Assembly (NCBI GenBank): GCA_038046465.1
Contig: JBBSWB010000004.1
Span: 1 to 22,819 of the forward strand
DNA length: 22,819 nt
From: JBBSWB01 sp038046465
GTDB lineage: Archaea > Nanobdellota > Nanobdellia > Woesearchaeales > GW2011-AR9
Direction of reading: 5' to 3'
The notes under the pieces were generated by a model. The model saw only the letters and a list, made by a program, of their open reading frames with translations, did not search any database and had not been told where the DNA came from. Position numbers and translations under genes: made by a program. Positions 7,148 to 14,897 of this stretch are shown in pieces; within the stretch, counting starts at the first letter, position 1; the number at the start of each line of letters is the position of its first letter.

Positions 7148-8638
7148 TTATGAGGTTTTTATTCTCCCGGGTATTTTTTTCAAATAACTAAAAAACCTTT
7201 TTGGTGGCGGAACATAATTTGTTAATCTGACATATTTTGAAAAAGATAATAAAGCCGGGTTTTTTTTGAATAAGTCCATTTCAGAAAACATTTTTATTAT
7301 GGTTCTTGGTAATTTACTATCAACTAAATAATAAAGAGAAAGATAATAATAATCTTCATTACCTTTAGTAGCACTTAACTTTGAACGCCAGTTTGTAATT
7401 ACTTTATGTTTTTTATTTTCCACATCTTCCAAACTTATAAACCCTTCTTCCAATGCTCTTTCAGTTAATCTTGTTTTAGGAAGAAACGTTAACGAAAATA
7501 TACTTAATCTAAATGGTCTTTTTAATGACAATAATAAATTTAAAGTTTGCGTTTTATCCTCTTCAGTTTCAAATGGACAGTCTACAATCAGGTCATATAT
7601 TTGTTTTATTTTATACTTTTTTAACAGTTTAGATGTTTTTATTATTTGTTCATTAGTGTAATAAGCTCGATTATAAACTTCTTTTCTAACTCGTTCAGAG
7701 CCGGTTTGAATACCCAAGTGTAAGGTTTTCCCCCCAGCATTCTTAACCAGAGCTATTCTTTGTTCATCGCAATGGTTAAATGTAGTTACAGCAGTAAAAG
7801 GTAACCCTATTTTCTGTTTATATTTTTCACTAAATTCTTTCAACCAATTGAGATCGCATAAAAAATCGTCATCAACAAAATAAATTTTGTTTAAATTGCT
7901 GTTTCTTTTCTTTTCAATTTTCAATTCTTCTATTACACTATCAACATTTCTTTTTCTTAACCAACGGCCCCCTTTATTATCATATATTTTATGAAAGAAA
8001 CTATTTGTACAATAACTGCAACTGAAGGGACAACCTCTAGAAGTCATAGTAAACCAGGTATTTGAATAAATATTTTTAGACTTATCTTCAAATGAATCAT
8101 TATCAATATATGTTGTTTGGTTTAATTGTGGAATAGGCAACTCATTTAAATTTACCAGTTCTTTTCCTAAATTATTTTTAATAATATTCCCTTTATCATT
8201 TATCCACAACCCTTTTATGTCATTTATTTCTTTTTTATTATTTATTTTATTTAATAATTCTAAAATTGTATTTTCGCCTTCACCTATACAAAGGTAATCT
8301 ACTTCATTAATATACTGTTCTGGGTTAGTTGTCGGTGCTACACCGCCAACAATTATTTTAAAATTAAACTTCTTTAATCTCTTTATGGTATTTATAGTTA
8401 TATCACTTAAAGAAGAAGATAATAAGCTAATTCCAACTAAGTCAGGGTTAAATTCTTTAATTTTTTCTTCTAATAATTTATATTCCTGCTCTGTTGGTTC
8501 TTTCATGCTATTAGTATATGATTCTTTAAAAAATATAACATTCACACTATATCCTTTTTTTTCAAGTAAAGAAGACAACACTTTAGCGGAAAAAGAATGA
8601 TAATTATACATTATTATTAAGCAAATATTTTTTATCAT
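7148..8638 (-). CDS. B12-binding-type radical SAM protein (tandem copy 1)
   Basis: A 496-aa protein. An N-terminal Rossmann-like B12-binding-type domain (about residues 1-140) carries KEFNPDLVGISLLSSSL, KIIVGGVAPTTNPE and DYLCIGEGENT, all typical of this family. A radical SAM domain follows, with cluster cysteines C203, C207, C210 (SRGCPFSCSYC) and the linker ELPIPQL. The usual base-off DxHxxG motif is not present; NYHSFS (residues 12-17) occupies a different, N-terminal place, so real cobalamin binding is uncertain. Family members do methylations and ring or carbon-skeleton changes. It is a paralog of the gene at 8861-10354, with a 262-bp identical DNA tract. The start at 8638 is matched by the paralog's internal ATG. 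Promoter evidence is weak (CTAAAAAG at about 24 nt upstream). Confidence 0.88.
   Translation of the reverse strand: MIKNICLIIMYNYHSFSAKVLSSLLEKKGYSVNVIFFKESYTNSMKEPTEQEYKLLEEKIKEFNPDLVGISLLSSSLSDITINTIKRLKKFNFKIIVGGVAPTTNPEQYINEVDYLCIGEGENTILELLNKINNKKEINDIKGLWINDKGNIIKNNLGKELVNLNELPIPQLNQTTYIDNDSFEDKSKNIYSNTWFTMTSRGCPFSCSYCTNSFFHKIYDNKGGRWLRKRNVDSVIEELKIEKKRNSNLNKIYFVDDDFLCDLNWLKEFSEKYKQKIGLPFTAVTTFNHCDEQRIALVKNAGGKTLHLGIQTGSERVRKEVYNRAYYTNEQIIKTSKLLKKYKIKQIYDLIVDCPFETEEDKTQTLNLLLSLKRPFRLSIFSLTFLPKTRLTERALEEGFISLEDVENKKHKVITNWRSKLSATKGNEDYYYLSLYYLVDSKLPRTIIKMFSEMDLFKKNPALLSFSKYVRLTNYVPPPKRFFSYLKKIPGRIKTS
7401..7662 (-). repeat. 262-bp identical tract, copy 1 (gene-conversion candidate)
   Basis: This stretch is identical base for base to 9114-9375 (offset 1713) and lies inside the paralogous radical SAM gene. 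The flanks diverge, with mismatches at 7400/9113 and at 7663/9376; upstream, identity resumes back to about 7374 with only that one mismatch. Confidence 0.85.
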
Positions 8639-8661
8639 TTTTTGTCACAAATTTTATCTTT

Positions 8662-8751
8662 TTAGGGATCCTGTTTTGTAAGCTTGCGTCTTTTCAATCC
8701 TTTTTTAGTCAGTTTTATGTTGGTTTCAAGCCCCTCGCGGGTTGTTTTCAT
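8662..8751 (-). CDS. Possible 29-aa basic small ORF in a 222-bp gap
   Basis: An ATG at 8751 opens a 29-codon frame ending in TAA at 8662-8664. It encodes a lysine- and arginine-rich peptide with no recognisable motif. Its first codons (ACC CGC GAG GGG) are more GC-rich than the surroundings. A T/A-rich box at 8789-8799 is about 44 nt upstream, so a short leader would be needed. There is no Shine-Dalgarno sequence. It may be a chance frame; I record it because it occupies the only gap between the two radical SAM genes. Confidence 0.2.
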   Translation of the reverse strand: MKTTREGLETNIKLTKKGLKRRKLTKQDP

Positions 8752-8860
8752 TGTACTTATTCGGCGTTTATTTACTAAAAATTACTGGTATATAAATATT
8801 GTTAAATTACGGGCTCGCTTTTTGTTTAATTAAGGAGTAATCTTTAAGCGCCATATTTTT

Positions 8861-10354
8861 TCACGAAGTTTTTATTCCCTTATTTATTCTTTTTAAATAA
8901 TAAAACAGTTTCTTGGGCGGGGGGATGTAGTTTGTTAATCTAACATACCTTGAAAAAGACAATAGCTTCGGCTTTTCCTTAAACAAACCAATTCCAGAAA
9001 CGGCTTTTATTACAGTTCTTGGCAATACACTATCTACTAAATAATATAGTGAAAGATAATAATAGTTTTTATCATCACTAATAGCGCTTAACTTTGAACG
9101 CCAGTTTGTAATCACTTTATGTTTTTTATTTTCCACATCTTCCAAACTTATAAACCCTTCTTCCAATGCTCTTTCAGTTAATCTTGTTTTAGGAAGAAAC
9201 GTTAACGAAAATATACTTAATCTAAATGGTCTTTTTAATGACAATAATAAATTTAAAGTTTGCGTTTTATCCTCTTCAGTTTCAAATGGACAGTCTACAA
9301 TCAGGTCATATATTTGTTTTATTTTATACTTTTTTAACAGTTTAGATGTTTTTATTATTTGTTCATTAGTGTAATGGGCTCGATTATAGACTTCTTTTCT
9401 AACTCTTTCGGAGCCGGTTTGAATACCTAATTTTAAAGTTTTTCCTCCGGCGTTTTTAAAAAGGATTATTCTTTCTTCATCGCAATGGTTAAATGTAGTT
9501 AAAGCAATAAATGGTAACCCTATCTTCTGTTTATATTTTTCACTAAATTCCCTAAACCATTTTAGGTCGTATAATAAATCATCATCATGGAAATCAATTA
9601 TTTTTAAATTACTGTCCCTCTTTTTTTCAAGTTCTAATTCTTCTATTACACTATCAACATTTCTTTTTCTTAACCAATAACCTCCTTTATTATCATAGAT
9701 CTTATGAAAAAAACTATTTGTACAGTAACTGCAACTGAATGGGCATCCCCGAGAAGTCATTGTTGAATAATAACTCATTGAGTAAATATTTTTAGACCTA
9801 TCTTCAACCGAATTGTTGTTAATATATGTGGGTTGGTTTAATTGAGGAATAGGCAACTCATTTAAATTTACCAGTTCTTTTTCCAAATTATTTTTAATAA
9901 TATTTCCTTCTTCGTTTATCCACAACCCTTTTATGTCTTTTATTTTTTTATTATTGTTTATTTTGTCTAATAATTCCAGAAGAGTGTTTTCACCTTCACC
10001 TATACAAAGATAATCTACTTTATCGATATACTCTTCTGGATTAATTGTCGGTGCTACGCCGCCAACTATTATTTTAAAATTAAACTTCTTTAATCTCTTT
10101 ATGGTGTTTACACAAATTTCACTTAATGAAGAAGACAATAAGCTAACCCCGACTAAATCCGGATTAAATTCTTTAATTTTTTCTTCCAATAAACCATATT
10201 CTTGTTCTGTGGGTTCTTTGATATTGTTATCAAATATTTCTTTAAAAAAGATAACCTTTACGTGGTATCCTTTTTTTTCAAGTAAAGAAGACAACACTTT
10301 AGCGGAAAAAGAATGATAATTATACATTATTATTAAGCAAATATTTTTTATCAT
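8861..10354 (-). CDS. B12-binding-type radical SAM protein (tandem copy 2)
   Basis: A 497-aa paralog of the gene at 7148-8638. It shows the same B12-binding-type N-terminal domain (GGVAPTINPEEYID, CIGEGENT) and a CxxxCxxC radical SAM motif in SRGCPFSCSYC. Most differences sit in the N-terminal domain, the region after the cluster motif and the C-terminus. A block of about 90 residues from SERVRKEVYNRA to WRSKLSA is nearly identical, matching the 262-bp DNA tract. I start it at the ATG of 10352-10354 because this overlaps the FkbM stop as ATGA, giving translational coupling, and because it matches the paralog's start; an in-frame ATG at 10363 also exists. The two copies probably act on related substrates in the same glycan. 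The substrate is unknown. Confidence 0.88.
   Translation of the reverse strand: MIKNICLIIMYNYHSFSAKVLSSLLEKKGYHVKVIFFKEIFDNNIKEPTEQEYGLLEEKIKEFNPDLVGVSLLSSSLSEICVNTIKRLKKFNFKIIVGGVAPTINPEEYIDKVDYLCIGEGENTLLELLDKINNNKKIKDIKGLWINEEGNIIKNNLEKELVNLNELPIPQLNQPTYINNNSVEDRSKNIYSMSYYSTMTSRGCPFSCSYCTNSFFHKIYDNKGGYWLRKRNVDSVIEELELEKKRDSNLKIIDFHDDDLLYDLKWFREFSEKYKQKIGLPFIALTTFNHCDEERIILFKNAGGKTLKLGIQTGSERVRKEVYNRAHYTNEQIIKTSKLLKKYKIKQIYDLIVDCPFETEEDKTQTLNLLLSLKRPFRLSIFSLTFLPKTRLTERALEEGFISLEDVENKKHKVITNWRSKLSAISDDKNYYYLSLYYLVDSVLPRTVIKAVSGIGLFKEKPKLLSFSRYVRLTNYIPPPKKLFYYLKRINKGIKTS
9114..9375 (-). repeat. 262-bp identical tract, copy 2 (gene-conversion candidate)
   Basis: Partner of 7401-7662, with no mismatch over 262 bp. 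The 92-bp block at 10266-10357 is also identical to 8550-8641, covering the first codons of both genes. Confidence 0.85.
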
Positions 10355-11184
10355 TTTGTACATACCAAATTAGTGTTACTTGTAATATTTTTTCCTTCAG
10401 GGATATATCTATTTATATTATTATAATCAAATAATTCTACTTTCCCGTTATCAAAAAGATTATAAATTGTTTTAAAACCAACTTCTTCGATAATACGGAT
10501 TAATTCTGTTGGATCTTCAAAGTAAAAAGGAGCATATTCCGTAATCAAGACGACCTGGTTTTTCTTAATCGTATCATTCATCCCTCTTAAGGCTTTTATT
10601 TCTCCACCTTCAATATCCATCTTTATTAAATTTGGTTTAATGTTTAGGTCGTCTAATCTGATTGTATCAACTTCAATAGACTGGGTCAGCTTAATGCTGG
10701 TTGAATTAATAAGAGAATTTCTACCTGTTTTATCAACATAAAATATATGTTTATCAGCACTATTAGAAACAGCTTTATTAATTAAAATTACATTTTTATA
10801 ACCGTTCACATTAATATTTTTTTTAAGTAGTTCAAATATTTCTGGACAAGGTTCAAAAGCATAAACTTTTCCTTTTTCTCCAACCAATTTAGCAAGAGTT
10901 AAGGTATGGTAACCAATATGTGCACCGATATCCACAACAGTATCCCCTTCTTTAACATAGTTTTTGAATGATTCTGTAATTTCTGATTCAAAATAACCTC
11001 TTGTAGACAGTCGCATAGAGTCCGGTTTGTCTAAATAAATTTTATGCCCATCAATTTCTACGTGGTTCGTTTTTATTTTTTTAATAATAAATTGGTTTAG
11101 TTTTCTAATAAAAAGAGGGCGAATATTATGTTTATTAAGATACTCATGTCCATATTTATATAGTTTAATTATTTTATTGCTCAT
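10351..11184 (-). CDS. FkbM-family SAM-dependent methyltransferase
   Basis: A 277-aa protein. The core matches FkbM-type methyltransferases: motif I VVDIGAHIGYHTLTLAKLVG, strand 2 acidic end VYAFEPCPEIFELL, then LIKMDIEGGEIKALRGM, the family's diagnostic 'kiDvEGaE' segment, and VVLITEYAP. FkbM enzymes O-methylate hydroxyls of polyketides and sugars and are frequent in glycan clusters. The stop TGA overlaps the radical SAM ATG as ATGA, so the two gene products are probably translated in a coupled way. A TATA box (11206-11214) lies 26 nt before the ATG. The likely substrate is a sugar of the surface glycan (inference). Confidence 0.88.
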   Translation of the reverse strand: MSNKIIKLYKYGHEYLNKHNIRPLFIRKLNQFIIKKIKTNHVEIDGHKIYLDKPDSMRLSTRGYFESEITESFKNYVKEGDTVVDIGAHIGYHTLTLAKLVGEKGKVYAFEPCPEIFELLKKNINVNGYKNVILINKAVSNSADKHIFYVDKTGRNSLINSTSIKLTQSIEVDTIRLDDLNIKPNLIKMDIEGGEIKALRGMNDTIKKNQVVLITEYAPFYFEDPTELIRIIEEVGFKTIYNLFDNGKVELFDYNNINRYIPEGKNITSNTNLVCTK

Positions 11185-11205
11185 TCTTTTAGGTTTTCTT
11201 TTTTA

Positions 11206-11214
11206 TTTTATATA
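11206..11214 (-). promoter_or_regulatory. TATA box of the FkbM gene
   Basis: The minus strand reads TATATAAAA, centred 26 nt upstream of the ATG at 11184. It would drive the FkbM-radical SAM pair. Confidence 0.5.
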
Positions 11215-11221
11215 ATCTTTT

Positions 11222-12103
11222 CTATTTCCTTATCATATCTGCTAAAAATCCAAAAACTATGGTTTGCAATCCAAAAACCAGTAAAATCAGCATCAAGAAC
11301 AGAAGGCCAGGGTGCCCTTTAATTCCAACGGTAAAATGAAGATAGACAAAATATAGCCCAATAACCATTCCAACAGATAAGATAGACAAACCAATCTTAC
11401 CAAAAAAATTTAATGGTTCATAATCTCGATAAATCCTTAAAATGTTTATCCAGGCTTTAAGGGCATATTGGAGTGGGTTACGAAACAATCTGCTGGCTCT
11501 AGTCTTTCTAGCAATAATGGGGATTTCAGTAATTTTAAACCCTTGCTTTGCTGCTTTAATAATTTGTTCTTGAGTATAAGTAAAACTATTTATATAATGG
11601 ATTTCTTCTGCAATTTCTCTGGTAAAAGCCCTAAATCCGGTCGTAGAATCGCTAATCCTTACTTTAATTAACGAGCTTAAGACGTGAGCGAAAGCAATAT
11701 TTCCCAATTTTTTAATTAAAGGCATTCTTTTTATTCCGCATTTAAATCTACTCCCCAGAACTAAGTCGTATCCTTCTTCAACTTTTTTAATTAACTCAGG
11801 AATGTGTTTAGAATGGTACTGCCCGTCTGCATCGGTGTGGACGATTATATCTGCTTGGTGTTTAATACACTCTTCCATTTCACTTTTAAACGTTTCAGCC
11901 AATCCCTGGTGCTTTTTGTTGACTACTATCGCCCCATATTTTTCTGCAACTTCAGAAGTTTTGTCTTTAGAGCCATCGTTAAGAACCAGTATTTTGTAAT
12001 TATGGTTATAATTAGTATTACGCATTACGTCTTTTATTTCTTTAAGTACAAAAGGCAGGGTTTTCTCTTCGTTATACGCCGGAATAGTTATGATTACTTT
12101 CAT
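11222..12103 (-). CDS. Family 2 glycosyltransferase, dolichyl-phosphate mannosyltransferase-like with membrane tail
   Basis: A GT-A fold transferase: it opens with IITIPAYNEEKTLPFVL, followed by LVLNDGSKDKT and the metal-binding DxD in HTDADGQYH. A GFRAFTREIAEE segment and a basic RKTRASRLFRNPLQYALKAW region follow, as in DPM1-like polyprenyl-phosphate glycosyltransferases. Two hydrophobic segments near the C-terminus (roughly residues 235-290 of this start) should anchor it in the membrane. It would transfer a sugar from a nucleotide donor to a polyprenyl-phosphate carrier. I use the ATG at 12103 because the family normally starts directly at this motif; an in-frame ATG at 12130 would add nine basic residues. 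Confidence 0.85.
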   Translation of the reverse strand: MKVIITIPAYNEEKTLPFVLKEIKDVMRNTNYNHNYKILVLNDGSKDKTSEVAEKYGAIVVNKKHQGLAETFKSEMEECIKHQADIIVHTDADGQYHSKHIPELIKKVEEGYDLVLGSRFKCGIKRMPLIKKLGNIAFAHVLSSLIKVRISDSTTGFRAFTREIAEEIHYINSFTYTQEQIIKAAKQGFKITEIPIIARKTRASRLFRNPLQYALKAWINILRIYRDYEPLNFFGKIGLSILSVGMVIGLYFVYLHFTVGIKGHPGLLFLMLILLVFGLQTIVFGFLADMIRK

Positions 12104-12164
12104 TTTTATTTGTCTCTTTAACCGATTCATTTTTAATTTTTTTTAATTTAATCCCGTTGGTTTA

Positions 12165-13154
12165 TTAGTTTAGTTCAATAATTTTTTTTTCAGTAGCGGA
12201 TTTTATCAACATTCTTGCTATGTTTAAAACATTTAATCCTTGCTCTCCTCCAACTAAGGGCGAGGTATTTTCTGAAATGTGGTTAAGGAATGATTCAATC
12301 TCTATTTGCAACGGCTCTTTTTTTTCAACATTAATTTTTTTCATATCCCCTTCGGTTACGCTGTTCCAATGATTTTCAACAAAAGATTTGTTTTCATAAA
12401 AATAAAGTTCCTGATTTAAATAATCGACTTTAAACATTCCTTTTTCTCCAAATATTTTTAAAACCCGGGTCTTTGTTGGAGAAAGATAATTAATGTTTAA
12501 AACTGCTAGGGTTCCGTTTTGATAACTTAACAGCGCAGTAACCGAGTCTTCGTGGTGTGGATGAAGTTTCTGTTGTGTTTCAGCATATATTCGTGAAGGT
12601 AGAGAGTTGATTAAGTAATCGATAATATCTAAATCATGAACGGATAAATCAATGATGACACCCACATCACTAATTCTGTGGGGGAAGGGACCAATTCTTT
12701 GGACATCAATTTTGTATATTTCTCCTAAATCTTTTTGTTCAAGCTTTTTTTTAAGTTCAATAATTGCCGGATTAAATCGTTCAATATGTCCAATCATTAG
12801 TTTAACTTTATTTTCTTTGGCACATTCAATTATTTCTTTTGCTTCTTCTTCTGTTTGGGCGATAGGTTTTTCCAGCAGAACATTAACTCCTTTTTTAAAT
12901 ACATAAACTGCCACCTCTTTGTGTAAGCTGGTTGGTACAACTATAGAAACCGCATCTAACTTTTCTTTTTCAAGCATTTCTTTATAATCAGAATAAGCCC
13001 TAACATTAAACTTTTTAGCTATTTTTTCTGCCTGTTCTTTATTGCTATCAGCAACAGCAACTAATTGTGTTTTTTCACAATAAGCATAAACTCTAGCATG
13101 GTTTTCTCCCATTGAACCCACGCCGATAACTGCAACTTTTATTGGAATTGTCAT
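12165..13154 (-). CDS. Gfo/Idh/MocA-family oxidoreductase, UDP-GlcNAc 3-dehydrogenase-like
   Basis: A 329-aa NAD(P)-binding enzyme. The dinucleotide-binding GxGxxG is G11, G13, G16, and the EKP motif is E95-K96-P97. The segment GHIERFNPAI (from about residue 122) and the DLSVHDLDIIDYL stretch (near residues 169-181) match WlbA/archaeal-type sugar-nucleotide 3-dehydrogenases. It would oxidise C3 of UDP-GlcNAc (or the uronate) to the 3-keto sugar, step one of the 3-acetamido pathway. The next gene upstream in transcription is the PLP aminotransferase that would act on this product, 71 bp away. No uronate-forming 6-dehydrogenase is seen here, so the archaeal UDP-GlcNAc route is favoured. The start at 13154 has only a weak promoter; it is probably co-transcribed. 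Confidence 0.85.
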   Translation of the reverse strand: MTIPIKVAVIGVGSMGENHARVYAYCEKTQLVAVADSNKEQAEKIAKKFNVRAYSDYKEMLEKEKLDAVSIVVPTSLHKEVAVYVFKKGVNVLLEKPIAQTEEEAKEIIECAKENKVKLMIGHIERFNPAIIELKKKLEQKDLGEIYKIDVQRIGPFPHRISDVGVIIDLSVHDLDIIDYLINSLPSRIYAETQQKLHPHHEDSVTALLSYQNGTLAVLNINYLSPTKTRVLKIFGEKGMFKVDYLNQELYFYENKSFVENHWNSVTEGDMKKINVEKKEPLQIEIESFLNHISENTSPLVGGEQGLNVLNIARMLIKSATEKKIIELN

Positions 13155-13225
13155 TTGATACCTATTGGTTTATTCTTTGATTGCATTTTGTTTAAACTAA
13201 TCATTTAATTGCTGTTTTAAATTAT

Positions 13226-14305
13226 TTAAACTAATTCTTTAATAGTTTTTCCGATCAATTCAATCTCTTCTGTTGTAACTGAAGGGTTTATCGGGAGAGA
13301 AAGAACTTGTTGGGCAACTTTTTCTGCTACGGGCAAAGTTAAATGGTTATATTCGGCAAACGATTTTTGTTTATGTACGGGTAGGGGATAAAAAACGGAG
13401 GAATCGATTCCTGTTTGCTTTAAAATTTCAATAATTTCTTCCCTAGTTTTTCCCAGTTCAGGCAGTATTCTTATAGTATATTGATGTAATGAATGCCCTT
13501 CATTTATCAAAGGCAGAACGATTCCCTGTTTATCTTTTAATATTTTGTTGAGAAGGATTGCATTTTCTTTTCTTTTCTGATTAAATTGGTTGATTTTTTT
13601 AAGTTGCTCAATACCAATGGCTGCAGCAATGTCCGTCATTCTAAAATTATACCCCAAACAGTCATGATAATATTTTTTTTCTGAACCATGATTAATAATC
13701 TTTTTAATTTTGTTAGCAAGGGCGGAATCATTGGTAGTAATTATGCCCCCTTCTCCGGTGGTGATATTTTTAGTTGGATAGAAAGAAAAACAGCCCGTTC
13801 CAAATGAACCGACTTTTTGTCCATCGAACGCAGCACCATGCGCTTGGCAGGCATCTTCGATTATTATCAAGTTATGTTTATCAGCACTTTCTTGAATTTT
13901 TTTCATGTCTGCTGGCAAACCAAATAAATGGACTGGTAAAATCGCTTTAGTCTTTGCGGTAATCACTGCTTCAATTAAATCAGGATTTAGATTAAGAGAA
14001 TCTTCTTCAATATCAACAAAAACTGGTTTCGCACCAACCATTTTTATAGCATTAGCAGTTGCAATAAACGTAAAAGGTGTAGTTATTACTTCGTCATCCG
14101 GGCCAATCCCGTGTGCAAGAAGCGCCGCATGTAAAGCAGTAGTGCCATTCGAGGTTGCAATAGCATGCTTAACTCCAACATAATTAGCAAAATTAGTTTC
14201 AAATTCAGTTACTTTTTTTCCTTGGGCTAGCATTCCCGAGTTGAGAACTTCCAGAACTGCTCTTTTTTCTTCCTCACCAATGATTGGTTTAGCTATGGGG
14301 ATCAT
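13226..14305 (-). CDS. DegT/DnrJ/EryC1/StrS aminotransferase, sugar-3-amine forming
   Basis: A 359-aa PLP enzyme of fold type I. The PLP lysine is K179 (SFYPTKN) and the aspartate pairing with the pyridine nitrogen is D151 (IIEDACQAHGA). The N-terminus (IPIAKPIIGEEEKRAVLEVLNSGMLAQG) and the FTFIATANAI segment are typical of the sugar-aminotransferase branch. It would transaminate the 3-keto UDP-sugar made by the gene at 12165, using glutamate as donor, to give the 3-amino sugar. WlbC/WbpE and the methanogen enzyme are the nearest known functions. A TATA-like box lies 26 nt before the ATG, so this gene may have its own promoter inside the cluster. Confidence 0.9.
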   Translation of the reverse strand: MIPIAKPIIGEEEKRAVLEVLNSGMLAQGKKVTEFETNFANYVGVKHAIATSNGTTALHAALLAHGIGPDDEVITTPFTFIATANAIKMVGAKPVFVDIEEDSLNLNPDLIEAVITAKTKAILPVHLFGLPADMKKIQESADKHNLIIIEDACQAHGAAFDGQKVGSFGTGCFSFYPTKNITTGEGGIITTNDSALANKIKKIINHGSEKKYYHDCLGYNFRMTDIAAAIGIEQLKKINQFNQKRKENAILLNKILKDKQGIVLPLINEGHSLHQYTIRILPELGKTREEIIEILKQTGIDSSVFYPLPVHKQKSFAEYNHLTLPVAEKVAQQVLSLPINPSVTTEEIELIGKTIKELV

Positions 14306-14325
14306 ACAGAAAAAGCTAAGATTTA

Positions 14326-14336
14326 GATTTATAAAG
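14326..14336 (-). promoter_or_regulatory. TATA box of the sugar aminotransferase gene
   Basis: The minus strand reads CTTTATAAATC, centred 26 nt upstream of the ATG at 14305, in the 40-bp gap after the acetyltransferase gene. Confidence 0.5.
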
Positions 14337-14345
14337 ATTATTTAA

Positions 14346-14897
14346 CTAAGATTTAGTTTGGCAAGTATAACAATTATCACCAGCATTTTTCCCTTCTTCT
14401 AACTTTCTTCCACATTTGCACACATATCCTTGTAACTTGGCCGGATTTCCATAAACTAAACCAAAATCAGGAACATCTTTGGTTACCACTGCACCAGCTC
14501 CAACCATAGCAAATCGACCAATAGTTATATTCGGCAGAACGACCACTCTTGCTCCTAAAGAAGCCCCTTCTTTGATCAATATTTTTCCTTCTTCCCAATC
14601 AGTATTATTTTTTAAAGAACCATCTAATTTAATGGCTCTAGGAAGTTTGTCATTAGTTAAAACGCAATGAGGCCCAATAAAAACACCATTTTCCAAAACC
14701 GCACCATGATAAAGAGAAGAGTTGTTTTGAATTTTGCAATTAGAACCAATAATTACTTTTTCATCAACATAAATATTCTTAGCTAAAATACAATTATCCC
14801 CTATTACTGCTCCTTCTCTAACTTGAGCCTGGTGCCAGATTTTTACATCATTTCCGATTTTTGCATAGGGTGAAACATCAGCGGTGGGGTGAATCAT
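14346..14897 (-). CDS. Left-handed beta-helix N-acetyltransferase with C-terminal zinc-ribbon tail
   Basis: A 183-aa protein made mostly of hexapeptide repeats: segments such as IGDNCI, IGSNCKI, GVFIGPHCVLTND and IGRFAMVGAGAVV run through residues 10-155. It matches the WbpD/WlbB group, which acetylates the 3-amino group of UDP-2-acetamido-3-amino sugars with acetyl-CoA. The C-terminus has a CxCG...CxxC pattern (VCKCGRKL and NCYTC), probably a small zinc-binding tail, often seen in this group. Its start overlaps the 2-epimerase stop by 4 bp (ATGA), so the two are translationally coupled. The next gene downstream is the aminotransferase that supplies its substrate. Confidence 0.9.
   Translation of the reverse strand: MIHPTADVSPYAKIGNDVKIWHQAQVREGAVIGDNCILAKNIYVDEKVIIGSNCKIQNNSSLYHGAVLENGVFIGPHCVLTNDKLPRAIKLDGSLKNNTDWEEGKILIKEGASLGARVVVLPNITIGRFAMVGAGAVVTKDVPDFGLVYGNPAKLQGYVCKCGRKLEEGKNAGDNCYTCQTKS

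Noticed and set aside
12104..12130. Nine-residue extension of the GT2 protein from an ATG at 12130
   Set aside because: GT2 enzymes of this kind normally begin right at the IITIPAYNEE strand; neither start has a clear promoter, so this is a preference rather than proof.
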